Source of the DNA: Candidatus Jordarchaeia archaeon
GTDB lineage: Archaea > Asgardarchaeota > Jordiarchaeia > Jordiarchaeales > Freyrarchaeaceae
DNA length: 7,971 nt
NCBI GenBank assembly: GCA_018383835.1
Contig: JAHAWR010000022.1
Span: forward strand, 1 to 7,971
Direction: 5' to 3'
In this document: positions 1 to 5,393 of the stretch, piece after piece
How the letters are laid out: every line of letters begins with the position of its first letter
Numbering within the stretch: the stretch's first letter is position 1
The notes under the pieces: generated by a model
What the model was told of the DNA's origin: nothing
The model's input: only the letters and a program-made list of their open reading frames with translations
The model's database searches: none
Translations under genes and position numbers: made by a program

Positions 1-132
1 GTTGTCAGTTCGTCGGCAACCCTCAATAGTTCTAATACATCTTATTTTTTGTTATTTTATTGTTGGATTGTCCGTGTGGTGGCTTCAAGGGAGCTTCTTG
101 GCTTCTTTAAGCGTGTAGAGTCTTTCACTCAT
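1..132 (-). pseudogene. decayed IS607-type serine resolvase, N-terminal HTH part (runs off left edge)
   Basis: Read on the minus strand from ATG 132-130, the protein begins MSERLYTLKEAKKL, then hits TGA at 87-85. Similarity resumes in other frames: TTRTIQQ (80-60), then a TAA, and RCIRTIEGCRRRTDN (42-1). Joined, these pieces follow the MerR-like helix-turn-helix at the start of IS607-family TnpA resolvases, whose usual pattern is about YTLKEAKKLLGV-TRTIQ-WD-GKIR-RT-GGRRR (family knowledge from memory). At least two frameshifts and in-frame stops mean no functional resolvase can be made from this copy. The catalytic serine domain would lie beyond the left edge. A partner tnpB cannot be seen. 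The family assignment is fairly secure because three separate pieces fit in the correct order and spacing. Confidence 0.6.
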
Positions 133-155
133 TAGTAATTTATCTATACTTACAA

Positions 156-166
156 CTATTTAAACC
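156..166 (-). promoter_or_regulatory. TATA box of the resolvase relic (leaderless type)
   Basis: On the minus strand GGTTTAAATAG is centred about 28 bases before ATG 132. That is the spacing expected when transcription starts at or next to the start codon, giving a leaderless mRNA. There is no Shine-Dalgarno in between. The promoter thus looks intact although the gene behind it is broken. Confidence 0.5.
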
Positions 167-229
167 TTCCTACTCGGAAACTGCTAACCACGGCTTCTTA
201 ACTTGAGGAAATAACTAAATTTTGTCGAT

Positions 230-241
230 AAAGTTTAATTA
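230..241 (+). promoter_or_regulatory. putative TATA box for the 282-569 gene
   Basis: AAAGTTTAATTA resembles an archaeal TATA box with an A-rich BRE side. A start about 26 bases downstream would fall near 263, leaving a leader of about 20 bases that contains GAGG (265-268) and GGTGAT (273-278). Confidence 0.4.
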
Positions 242-281
242 CTTCTGTTTCCCTTCTTTTTTGTGAGGAAAGGGTGATATT

Positions 282-569
282 TTGTCGAACCAGGTTTTTT
301 ATTTACCTGAGGAGGCTAAAAGCGCCCTGGTTCTGCTTTCCCAGATGTCCCGGGGGGAAAGGTTAAAGAACGTCGTTAAGCGGCTTGAACGCTCCCACAG
401 GCCCTGGACCTGTGGCAAGGCGGAGATGACCCCTGAGGAAACTATAGGGTGGCTGGTCGAGAAGGGGCTGGCCACGATGACCAAGGCTGGATGGGTCGAG
501 ATAACCCCTGAAGGAAGAAAACTTGTCCAGAAAATATGGACTGAGGTGCATAGGCAGAAGGCAACCTAG
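282..569 (+). CDS. small winged-helix-like protein, 95 aa
   Basis: The frame starts with TTG preceded by GAGG and GGTGAT, both complementary to the archaeal 16S 3' end, so the TTG start is supported. The C-terminal half, roughly residues 47-88, reads like a winged helix: TPEETIGWLVEKGL forms a recognition-type helix, followed by an ATMTKAGWVEI beta-wing and the common closing motif TPEGRKLV. This pattern is typical of MarR/PadR-like or ArsR-like DNA-binding folds. The N-terminal 45 residues are basic and unrecognised, with an odd RPWTCGKAE segment. It could be a transcriptional regulator, or a protein that uses the fold only for protein contacts. No partner gene shares its strand nearby. The specific function is unknown; I am confident that it is a real gene and moderately confident of the fold. 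Confidence 0.7.
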   Translation: MSNQVFYLPEEAKSALVLLSQMSRGERLKNVVKRLERSHRPWTCGKAEMTPEETIGWLVEKGLATMTKAGWVEITPEGRKLVQKIWTEVHRQKAT

Positions 570-591
570 CTGAACTCATCCCTTATCTGAC

Positions 592-610
592 TTTCCCTTT
601 TTGCGGGAAA
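592..610 (+). terminator. possible hairpin terminator after the 282-569 gene
   Basis: TTTCCC (592-597) and GGGAAA (605-610) form a 6-bp stem with a T-rich loop TTTTTGC, 23 bases after the stop codon. No T tract follows the stem, so the T5 in the loop may be the real stop signal. It lies between convergent genes and could serve either one. Confidence 0.3.
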
Positions 611-647
611 TCGTGCATGACACTCCCTTTCTTCACTCTTGCTCCCT

Positions 648-1805
648 TTACTTCTCTCTTGCGGTGTATCGCTCTATTATGGTCCACGAGTATATTGGGC
701 CGTACCTTCTTTCTGCTTCCTTGTCGTATTCGCCCTCTATTAGGGGTTTGGGGTCCCTGAACACTACCCTAGTTATCATGGATGCTTCCATGGAGAATTC
801 AGGGTAGAACTCTATGAACTTTGAAGAGGGCTTAAGTACCTTTTTAACGTATCTATAGTACTCCTCAAGGCTCTGCATTTTGGTCGCCTCGAGGAGGAGT
901 GCCATCAGTTTTTCGTCCTCATTTCTTGGCGTGATGTACTTTATGGATGCTGGCAGCATTCCTTGTATGACTCCGTTCATCTCGTTGGTTATCAGCCTTA
1001 GGAGCTTCTGCCTAGTTTCAAACTCCATTAAGAGCGGTTCGTTCACGGTCTGGAAGACGAAGTAACCGGCGGTCTCGGTGCCCTGCTTGAGGGCTGAGGC
1101 CCCCCTACTCACGAAGAGGAGTATCCCGCCCAAGCAATGTGGCGAATCCGTGCAGAACGTGTCAAAGGATCCTTGGAGTTCCTCCGGGAGGGGGTGGACA
1201 AGGTTATGCTTGAAGGTTTCTATGTCCAGCCCATACTTCTTGGAGAGCTCCCCTATTCCCTCTAGGAGCCTTTCATCTAAGTCTACGACCACCACTCTTT
1301 TTGGCCTCCCTAGGAGGCTGCATGTAACACTCAAGAAGTCGTCGTCCCCTACAAATATCATCTCTTTTCCGTCAACGTCTTGGAAAGACTGCATGAACGC
1401 GAACTTCCTCATCAAGCTGTCGCGGTTTATCGGAAGCTGTGAAAACTCGTATATTATCCCCATGTCCCTTTTTCTCAAGGCGTCCTCAAACATTTCAGCA
1501 TTAGGGAGCGCGTAGACCGCCCCCCGAACTTCAAGTTCAACAAGTGACTTTACATTCCACTCGACCTTAGACGGAAGCCTCACGGTTAACCTCTCACCGT
1601 CAACCTCAAGCAGCCCCCTGTAGTAGAGGAAGCCTAAAGCAGCCATGACCGATAAAACCTTCATCTTGCATGCTATTCCCCCTATCGTGGTTCCATCCTT
1701 AAGTATCCGGAGAAGCCTCAGCGCCTCGTAAACCGTCAGGTTCGGGTCGTTGGCCACAAGAGACCTGCAGACGCCCACCATCTCCTCCAAGAACTCTTCG
1801 TCCAC
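648..1805 (-). CDS. bpsA: BpsA-family branched-chain polyamine aminopropyltransferase (divergent), 385 aa
   Basis: BpsA uses decarboxylated AdoMet to add aminopropyl groups to the inner nitrogen of spermidine, making the branched polyamines of hyperthermophiles. Residues 1 to about 95 look like the N-terminal winged-helix domain. The Rossmann methyltransferase-like core then shows FVGDDDFLS (151-159, containing the family GDDD), VVVVDLDERLL (171-181) as the strand with acidic end, FDTFCTDSPH (214-223) and GGILLFVSRGASALK (226-240). A charged C-terminal tail follows. The usual DPPET-like loop is DSPHC here, and the normal VTPET region before the core reads LPINRDS (124-130), so substrate range may differ. 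The start is GTG, with TAG in frame just upstream and GAGGGGTGG about 11 bases before it. It lies 71 bases downstream of speD on the same strand, which supplies its co-substrate, so the two probably form one operon. Family call strong; exact product inferred. Confidence 0.8.
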   Translation of the reverse strand: MDEEFLEEMVGVCRSLVANDPNLTVYEALRLLRILKDGTTIGGIACKMKVLSVMAALGFLYYRGLLEVDGERLTVRLPSKVEWNVKSLVELEVRGAVYALPNAEMFEDALRKRDMGIIYEFSQLPINRDSLMRKFAFMQSFQDVDGKEMIFVGDDDFLSVTCSLLGRPKRVVVVDLDERLLEGIGELSKKYGLDIETFKHNLVHPLPEELQGSFDTFCTDSPHCLGGILLFVSRGASALKQGTETAGYFVFQTVNEPLLMEFETRQKLLRLITNEMNGVIQGMLPASIKYITPRNEDEKLMALLLEATKMQSLEEYYRYVKKVLKPSSKFIEFYPEFSMEASMITRVVFRDPKPLIEGEYDKEAERRYGPIYSWTIIERYTAREK

Positions 1806-1876
1806 TCTCAGCTAAACCACCCCTCAGCATCTCTCCGCGAACTCGAGCTATGCATAGTACGCAGCCCAGTTACCTG

Positions 1877-2233
1877 TCAATCTTCCTCCTCTACCAGTCC
1901 TCTCTTTATCTCCAGCTCCATGTGGCGCTTAGCTCTCATTCTCGACGTAATGTAGCGGTAAGCCTCCCAACACTTTTCAACGTCGCCGCACGTGAATATG
2001 TCTATCGCCGCATAGCCGTCCTCCGGCCAAGTGTGAATTGAGACATGCGACTCCGATATCAGAATTATGCCGCTAACCCCCACTGGCTCGAACTTGTGAA
2101 ACTTCACGTCCAGAACGTTCAACCCCGCTATCTCAGTGGCCTCTAGGAGGACCTCCCTAATAAACTCTAAGTCGTCTAAAACTTCAGGGTCTGCGAAGAT
2201 CTCACCTATAATGTGGTGTCCCCTAGGAACCAT
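1877..2233 (-). CDS. speD: S-adenosylmethionine decarboxylase proenzyme, 118 aa
   Basis: This pyruvoyl enzyme decarboxylates AdoMet to give the aminopropyl donor for polyamine synthesis. Motifs are complete for the short bacterial/archaeal class. FHKFEPVGVSG comes first, then ISESHVSIHTWPE, in which Ser62 (after Glu61) is the self-cleavage site that becomes pyruvate and His67 is the processing residue, and AAIDIFTCG with the catalytic Cys82. The length is normal. The ATG at 2233-2231 is preferred because GGGAGG (2247-2242) sits 8 bases upstream; a GTG three codons earlier would overlap that ribosome-binding site. Crenarchaeal arginine decarboxylases are paralogs of this family, but FHKFEPVGVSG matches the AdoMet enzymes better and the neighbour is an aminopropyltransferase. 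A long structured leader precedes the gene, so control at translation is likely (inference). Confidence 0.92.
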   Translation of the reverse strand: MVPRGHHIIGEIFADPEVLDDLEFIREVLLEATEIAGLNVLDVKFHKFEPVGVSGIILISESHVSIHTWPEDGYAAIDIFTCGDVEKCWEAYRYITSRMRAKRHMELEIKRGLVEEED

Positions 2234-2241
2234 CACTACCA

Positions 2242-2247
2242 CCTCCC
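2242..2247 (-). promoter_or_regulatory. strong Shine-Dalgarno of speD, decides the ATG start
   Basis: GGGAGG is followed by TGGTAGTG and then ATG. It lies directly after the CUUCUA-CUUG-UAGAAG hairpin (2267-2252). It could also pair with UCUCCCCUU (2299-2291) in the leader. Confidence 0.75.
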
Positions 2248-2249
2248 TT

Positions 2250-2449
2250 TGCTTCTACAAGTAGAAGAGAAGTGTGGGACTCCACATGGGAAGGGGAGAC
2301 GCCGAGGGACATGAAGTGCGGAGCGAGAAACCTACTAACGGCTACCCAACCCCCAAAGGGGGCATTCATCGCCTCACAAACCACTGAACAATTGGGCAGC
2401 CAAACTCGTAGTACCATCTCCCCTTAGAGGAAGCATGGGTTTCTAGCAC
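2250..2449 (-). ncRNA. structured 5' leader of speD, candidate cis-regulatory RNA
   Basis: Read on the minus strand, the leader contains nested helices. AAGGGGAGA (2425-2417) pairs with UCUCCCCUU (2299-2291), 9 bp perfect. Inside it UACUA (2413-2409) pairs with UAGUA (2337-2333). Inside that GGCUGCCCAA (2401-2392) pairs with UUGGGUAGCC (2349-2340), 10 bp with one G-U. Innermost is CCCCC-UUU-GGGGG (2362-2350). Two more hairpins follow: UGUGG/CCACA (2286-2273) and CUUCUA-CUUG-UAGAAG (2267-2252), the last ending just before the ribosome-binding site. The wobble in the 10-bp helix would be an A-C mismatch on the plus strand, so the minus strand folds better. UCUCCCCUU could also pair, with one bulge, to the AAGGGAG of the ribosome-binding site, giving two exclusive states. 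I know of no described archaeal speD riboswitch; the ligand, if any, is unknown. Confidence 0.5.
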
Positions 2450-2453
2450 CTAA

Positions 2454-2480
2454 CTTAAAATCATTTCGCAATATAAATAT
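2454..2480 (-). promoter_or_regulatory. putative promoter(s) of speD
   Basis: On the minus strand there are two TATA-like stretches. ATATTTATATT (2480-2470) would start RNA near 2449. GATTTTAAGTTAG (2466-2454), preceded by a BRE-like GCGAAAT, would start RNA near 2432. Either start leaves a leader of about 200 bases before the speD ATG. Confidence 0.4.
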
Positions 2481-2522
2481 TACCCCCCTCACCTAGGAGG
2501 GTGCACTGCTCCTTTTCCAAGT

Positions 2523-2533
2523 AAAGTTTTTAG
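2523..2533 (+). promoter_or_regulatory. putative TATA box of the FAH-family gene
   Basis: AAAGTTTTTAG has a BRE-like purine-rich upstream side. A start about 26 bases downstream (near 2555) would leave a short leader that carries AAGGAGGGA (2561-2569). The region 2484-2501 holds a small CCCTC-ACCTAG-GAGGG inverted repeat that could be an operator between the divergent promoters. Confidence 0.35.
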
Positions 2534-2574
2534 CCTCTCCGTTGCTCGATAAATGCTAACAAGGAGGGATACTC

Positions 2575-3474
2575 GTGAAGCTCGTCTCATTCTCCCTGGA
2601 TGGAGCTCCAAGAGTAGGTGTGCTGGCTGAAGGCAACGTGGTGGATCTCGCCTCCCTTCTCAGGGAGGCGGGCGAGGGTTTGAGCGTAGTCTCCATCCTG
2701 TCCGCCGGTGAGCCACTTTTAGAGCGGATCCGCGAAGCGGCCCTCTCCCTCTCAGATAGGCTCCAAGATGCCGGTCTGCGTGCTAAGCGTGTGGTGTACC
2801 CTCTCGCCGACGTGAAGCTGATGGCGCCCGTCCCCAGACCGGGAAAGATAATATGTCTCGGGTTAAACTACTCCGACCACGCTGAGGAGGCGGGAATGAG
2901 TCCCCCCGAGGAGCCCGTCCTCTTCTCCAAGCCGGCGACAGCAGTTGTTGGGCACGACGACCCAGTAATTTACCCGAAGGTTTCAAGCCAACTTGACTAC
3001 GAAGTGGAGCTCGCAGTCGTAGTGGGGAAAAGGGGGAAAGACATCCCCGAGGAGGACGCGTACGATTACGTGGCAGGGTACACGGTGTTCAACGACATCT
3101 CCGCTAGAGACATCCAGTTCAGGGGCATCCAGTGGTTTAGGGGTAAGAGCTTCGACACCTTCGCCCCCATGGGTCCATGCCTCACATTGAAAGACGAGAT
3201 CCCAGACCCTCATAACCTGAAAATACAGATGAGAGTCAACGGGGAACTCAGGCAGAACAGCTCAACTAGGAACATGATATTCAAAATTCCTTACCTTATA
3301 TCATTCATATCTGCAGGAATGACGCTGGAGCCGGGCGACGTGATAGCAACCGGAACTCCCTCAGGCGTCGGCATCTACTCTAAACCCCAACCAAAACTAC
3401 TGAAACCCGGAGACGTGATGGAAGCAAGCATAGAAAAAATAGGGACCCTCAGAAATAGAGTTGTAATACCCTAA
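2575..3474 (+). CDS. fumarylacetoacetate hydrolase (FAH) family protein, 299 aa
   Basis: This is a metal-dependent hydrolase, decarboxylase or dehydratase of the FAH superfamily, acting on 2-oxo or 1,3-dicarbonyl acids in the cytosol. The N-terminal cap (1-75) is followed by the FAH core. LGLNYSDHAEE (95-105) has the conserved active-site His102. FSKP is at 117-120. DYEVELAVV (141-149) carries Glu143 and Glu145, and FNDISARD (172-179) carries Asp174; these three would be the Mg/Mn ligands. GDVIATGTPSGVG (334-346 region of the chain end) closes the site. Length is normal for the two-domain form. The GTG start is fixed by AAGGAGGGA with a 7-base gap. Family members include acylpyruvate hydrolase, HpcE-type isomerase/decarboxylase, oxaloacetate decarboxylase and the archaeal pentose-pathway 2-keto-3-deoxyarabinonate dehydratase. 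The sequence alone does not choose among them, and the neighbours give no help. Confidence 0.9.
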   Translation: MKLVSFSLDGAPRVGVLAEGNVVDLASLLREAGEGLSVVSILSAGEPLLERIREAALSLSDRLQDAGLRAKRVVYPLADVKLMAPVPRPGKIICLGLNYSDHAEEAGMSPPEEPVLFSKPATAVVGHDDPVIYPKVSSQLDYEVELAVVVGKRGKDIPEEDAYDYVAGYTVFNDISARDIQFRGIQWFRGKSFDTFAPMGPCLTLKDEIPDPHNLKIQMRVNGELRQNSSTRNMIFKIPYLISFISAGMTLEPGDVIATGTPSGVGIYSKPQPKLLKPGDVMEASIEKIGTLRNRVVIP

Positions 3475-3546
3475 CTAGTGATCCCTCGCCCCACTCAGAA
3501 ACTCATCTACAATAAGTTCGAGGGGGGCCCGTCACGCCGTCGACAA

Positions 3547-3551
3547 TTTTT
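3547..3551 (+). terminator. possible oligo-T terminator of the FAH-family gene
   Basis: T5 lies 73 bases after the FAH stop and touches the convergent flippase stop codon. A weak CCCTCG/CGAGGG inverted repeat (3483-3488 and 3519-3524) precedes it. Support is modest. Confidence 0.25.
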
Positions 3552-4845
3552 AACCGACCACCTCTCCCGGAGGATGATAACTAGGACCCTCCACTGCTGG
3601 CTTCTCCTCTCTACTTGTATTTTTTCTCCTCTTTGCCTCCCACTCTGCCCACTTGTTTGACGAGAACAGGAAGGCTGTTATTGCCTGAACAGTCTGCCCG
3701 ATGACGTAGGATGCGGCGAATCCCATGGCTTGAAGCCACCCGCCGAGCAGCGCTATTCCCGCTATGTACACGACGAACATCGCGGCGTAGCTCAACATTG
3801 CCGTGTTCGCCTTCTCTTTACTGTAGAGCTCGCTCACCTTTATGTACGCTACGCTGGCGGGAATAACTGATAGGCTGAGCATCTGGATCACACCTACGCT
3901 CCCCCCAAAGTCTGGGAAAAATATCTTAATGACGTATGGGACCAAGATGATCCCGGCCGCGCTTGTCAGCCCCGCGGCAGCTATGCCAAGCACCTCGACC
4001 TCCCTCCTGACTTTCCCCCCGGACTTCTCCGGAAGAAGAAAGCTGAACAAGCTCGTGGGGATTATCATCAGCCCCATGAGAAACTGGAAGGCGAGATGGT
4101 AGTTGCCCAACGCAGACATGCCGAAGAGGGCTCCTATCACGATTTTGTCAATGTTTCCTATTGAAGCAGCAAATATGTTTGACGCCGAAGCCGGAAGCCA
4201 AAACCTCCACTTAGCGTAAACCTCTCCAAAGGAAAAGTTAATGTTAAGAAGCCTAAAGTAGCGGTATCCGGCAGCCAAGTATGCTAAACCGTATAAGAAG
4301 AGCACCCCCTCCTCCAACTGGAGGAAGAACCATCCTGTGAAGGCGACGAGTAGATAGAACAAGGCTACGGCGACGCATTGCCCCACCCTCATCCACAGTA
4401 TAGTATAAGCATACTGCTTGTACTCCTGTCTGCCGAGAAGGAAGGAGATGGAGATGTTGTAGGCTGTACCTCCAAACAGCACGAGAATGGCGGGTAGGAG
4501 GGGTGCGCGGAAGAAGAGAACTGCAGCCAGAATCACTATAGAGTAAACGGCATCAGCGATGAGGGTAAATGTTGCGGACTGCCTCACGAAGTCTATATTC
4601 TTCTCCTTAGGGTAAAATGTCGTAATAGCAGTCGTTAAGCCCAGAACAGATAGTGTAGCACCCAGAAACCCGGCCGAAATGTTATAACTTATAACACCAT
4701 AACTCTCCACGCCTAAAATGCGAGCCGCGATGAAAAAGAAGAGGAAACCTAAGCCACCATTCGCAATGTTCCCGACGCTTACATAAATAAAGCCCTTAAC
4801 CCTGAGCCCCTTCTTAACAAGATCTAGTAGCTCCAAGAATCCCAC
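3550..4845 (-). CDS. Wzx/MATE-like polysaccharide flippase, 431 aa
   Basis: This is an integral membrane protein with about 12 hydrophobic segments and no signal peptide. It fits the MOP superfamily that flips lipid-linked glycans across the cytoplasmic membrane. The N-terminal signature IAARILGVESYGVISYNIS (39-57) is the family's first-loop motif. Examples of segments are about 18-42, 55-78, 91-112, 115-137, 148-173, 218-243, 250-271, 284-304, 315-337, 347-369 and 371-395. The C-terminal tail (from about 396) is hydrophilic and basic, ending PSYHPPGEVVG. The start is GTG with no clear Shine-Dalgarno. A TATA box at 4885-4876 places the transcript start only about 10 bases upstream, so translation may be nearly leaderless. 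It is convergent with the FAH gene and divergent from the GT2 gene across a long non-coding gap. The glycan substrate is unknown; S-layer or N-glycan export is inferred. Confidence 0.85.
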   Translation of the reverse strand: MGFLELLDLVKKGLRVKGFIYVSVGNIANGGLGFLFFFIAARILGVESYGVISYNISAGFLGATLSVLGLTTAITTFYPKEKNIDFVRQSATFTLIADAVYSIVILAAVLFFRAPLLPAILVLFGGTAYNISISFLLGRQEYKQYAYTILWMRVGQCVAVALFYLLVAFTGWFFLQLEEGVLFLYGLAYLAAGYRYFRLLNINFSFGEVYAKWRFWLPASASNIFAASIGNIDKIVIGALFGMSALGNYHLAFQFLMGLMIIPTSLFSFLLPEKSGGKVRREVEVLGIAAAGLTSAAGIILVPYVIKIFFPDFGGSVGVIQMLSLSVIPASVAYIKVSELYSKEKANTAMLSYAAMFVVYIAGIALLGGWLQAMGFAASYVIGQTVQAITAFLFSSNKWAEWEAKRRKNTSREEKPAVEGPSYHPPGEVVG

Positions 4846-4875
4846 CCGAGAAACAAAGCCATAAAACCGGAATCA

Positions 4876-4885
4876 CTATAAAAGG
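4876..4885 (-). promoter_or_regulatory. TATA box of the flippase gene
   Basis: On the minus strand CCTTTTATAG follows a GAAAT BRE-like stretch and is centred about 35 bases before GTG 4845. The predicted leader is about 10 bases or less, in keeping with the lack of a Shine-Dalgarno. The same bases read on the plus strand as CTATAAAAGG and could also drive rightward transcription. Confidence 0.5.
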
Positions 4886-5038
4886 ATTTCCGCAACGCCA
4901 CAACACAGCCTGCTCACCCAAACACCACTTAAAACTTGAACCTCCCGAGGCCTTTAACTAGATTGCAAAGCTCTGTAAAACATCCCATCGCAACGAGAAT
5001 CAACCTCCAGATAAAACGAAGGGAGGGCAGTAAGGGCT

Positions 5039-5114
5039 GACTAAGGAAGAACCTCTGAATACCAACCAAGGGAGAATGAGCTCCAGGTAGTCAAGACTCG
5101 GCTCTTCCTTACTC
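5039..5114. repeat. long imperfect hairpin in the flippase-GT2 gap
   Basis: GACTAAGGAAGAACC (5039-5053) is complementary to GGCTCTTCCTTACTC (5100-5114) at 13 of 15 positions, with a perfect 9-bp core (5042-5050 with 5103-5111). Inside it TACC (5060-5063) pairs with GGTA (5086-5089) and GGAG (5071-5074) with CTCC (5081-5084). One of the two mismatches becomes a G-U pair if the minus strand is transcribed. A TATA-like AGATAAAACG at about 5010-5019 would start plus-strand RNA near 5040. It may be a small RNA or a 5' part of the next element; I do not recognise it. Confidence 0.35.
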
Positions 5115-5150
5115 ACCAACTGTTAGTTCTCCTCAACTCATCTCTAAATT

Positions 5151-5301
5151 CTGCTTGGAGCCCGGCGTGAAACATAGGTTGCCCCTCGGAGGAGGAATGT
5201 CTGCGTCCCCTACGAGTCAGGTCAACAAAAGAGCTGGATTTCACGCGCCCAAGGGTTAAACGCAGCAGATTTATCCTCCAAGCAGTTCCCCGCTCTTTTT
5301 T
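5151..5301 (+). ncRNA. candidate minimal RNase P RNA-like structured RNA
   Basis: Three helices follow the order of an RNase P catalytic core. P1-like: CUGCUUGGAG (5151-5160) with CUCCAAGCAG (5276-5285), 10 bp perfect. P2-like: GCGUGAAA (5165-5172) with UUUCACGC (5239-5246), 8 bp. P4-like: UG-U-CUGCGU (5198-5206, U5200 bulged) with ACGCAGCA (5260-5267), which crosses P2 as a pseudoknot just as in RNase P. GAGGAAUGUC (5192-5201) resembles the universal GAGGAAAGUC, and the A-to-U change is matched by an A opposite. CUGGAU precedes P2' and UUUAU precedes P1', close to the usual CUAGAU and CUUAU. T6 at 5296-5301 gives a terminator. There is no room for a specificity domain, as in the type T RNAs of Pyrobaculum and relatives. 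Against it: the usual ACAGAA before P4' reads GGGUUAA, and no clear promoter lies just upstream. Confidence 0.42.
5296..5301 (+). terminator. T6 terminator of the structured RNA
   Basis: Six T residues follow the closing helix of the RNA after a 10-base GC-rich tail, the form of an archaeal oligo-T terminator. It fits the plus strand only and so supports rightward transcription of the RNA element. Confidence 0.4.
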
Positions 5302-5345
5302 GAACACTCCAATTTTTGCAATGGACTGCAACCGCAACTTTTAAG

Positions 5346-5353
5346 TTTATATT
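5346..5353 (+). promoter_or_regulatory. TATA box of the GT2 gene
   Basis: TTTATATT, within the A/T-rich stretch from 5338, predicts a start near 5375 and a leader of about 19 bases that contains GAGGGGG (5380-5386). Confidence 0.5.
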
Positions 5354-5393
5354 CTCTCACTTATGGTCTTCGTGGTTTTGAGGGGGCGTGTTC

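Noticed and set aside
219..288. direct repeat ATTTTGTCGA at 219-228 and 279-288
   Set aside because: Ten A/T-rich bases repeated once across a promoter region; not flanked by any recognisable insertion and probably chance.
1078..1515. 145-codon antisense open frame over bpsA
   Set aside because: Ser/Pro-rich shadow; the opposite strand encodes the recognisable GDDD enzyme.
1848..1857. CTATGCATAG palindrome between speD and bpsA
   Set aside because: A single 10-bp palindrome inside an operon spacer with no second site; likely chance.
1877..2233. pyruvoyl arginine decarboxylase instead of AdoMet decarboxylase
   Set aside because: Crenarchaeal arginine decarboxylases are close paralogs, but FHKFEPVGVSG and the adjacent aminopropyltransferase favour AdoMet decarboxylase.
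5113..5337. 74-codon minus-strand open frame across the RNA element
   Set aside because: It coincides with the P1/P2/P4-like inverted repeats, has an Arg/Ser-rich composition and no ribosome-binding site, so openness is best explained by base composition.
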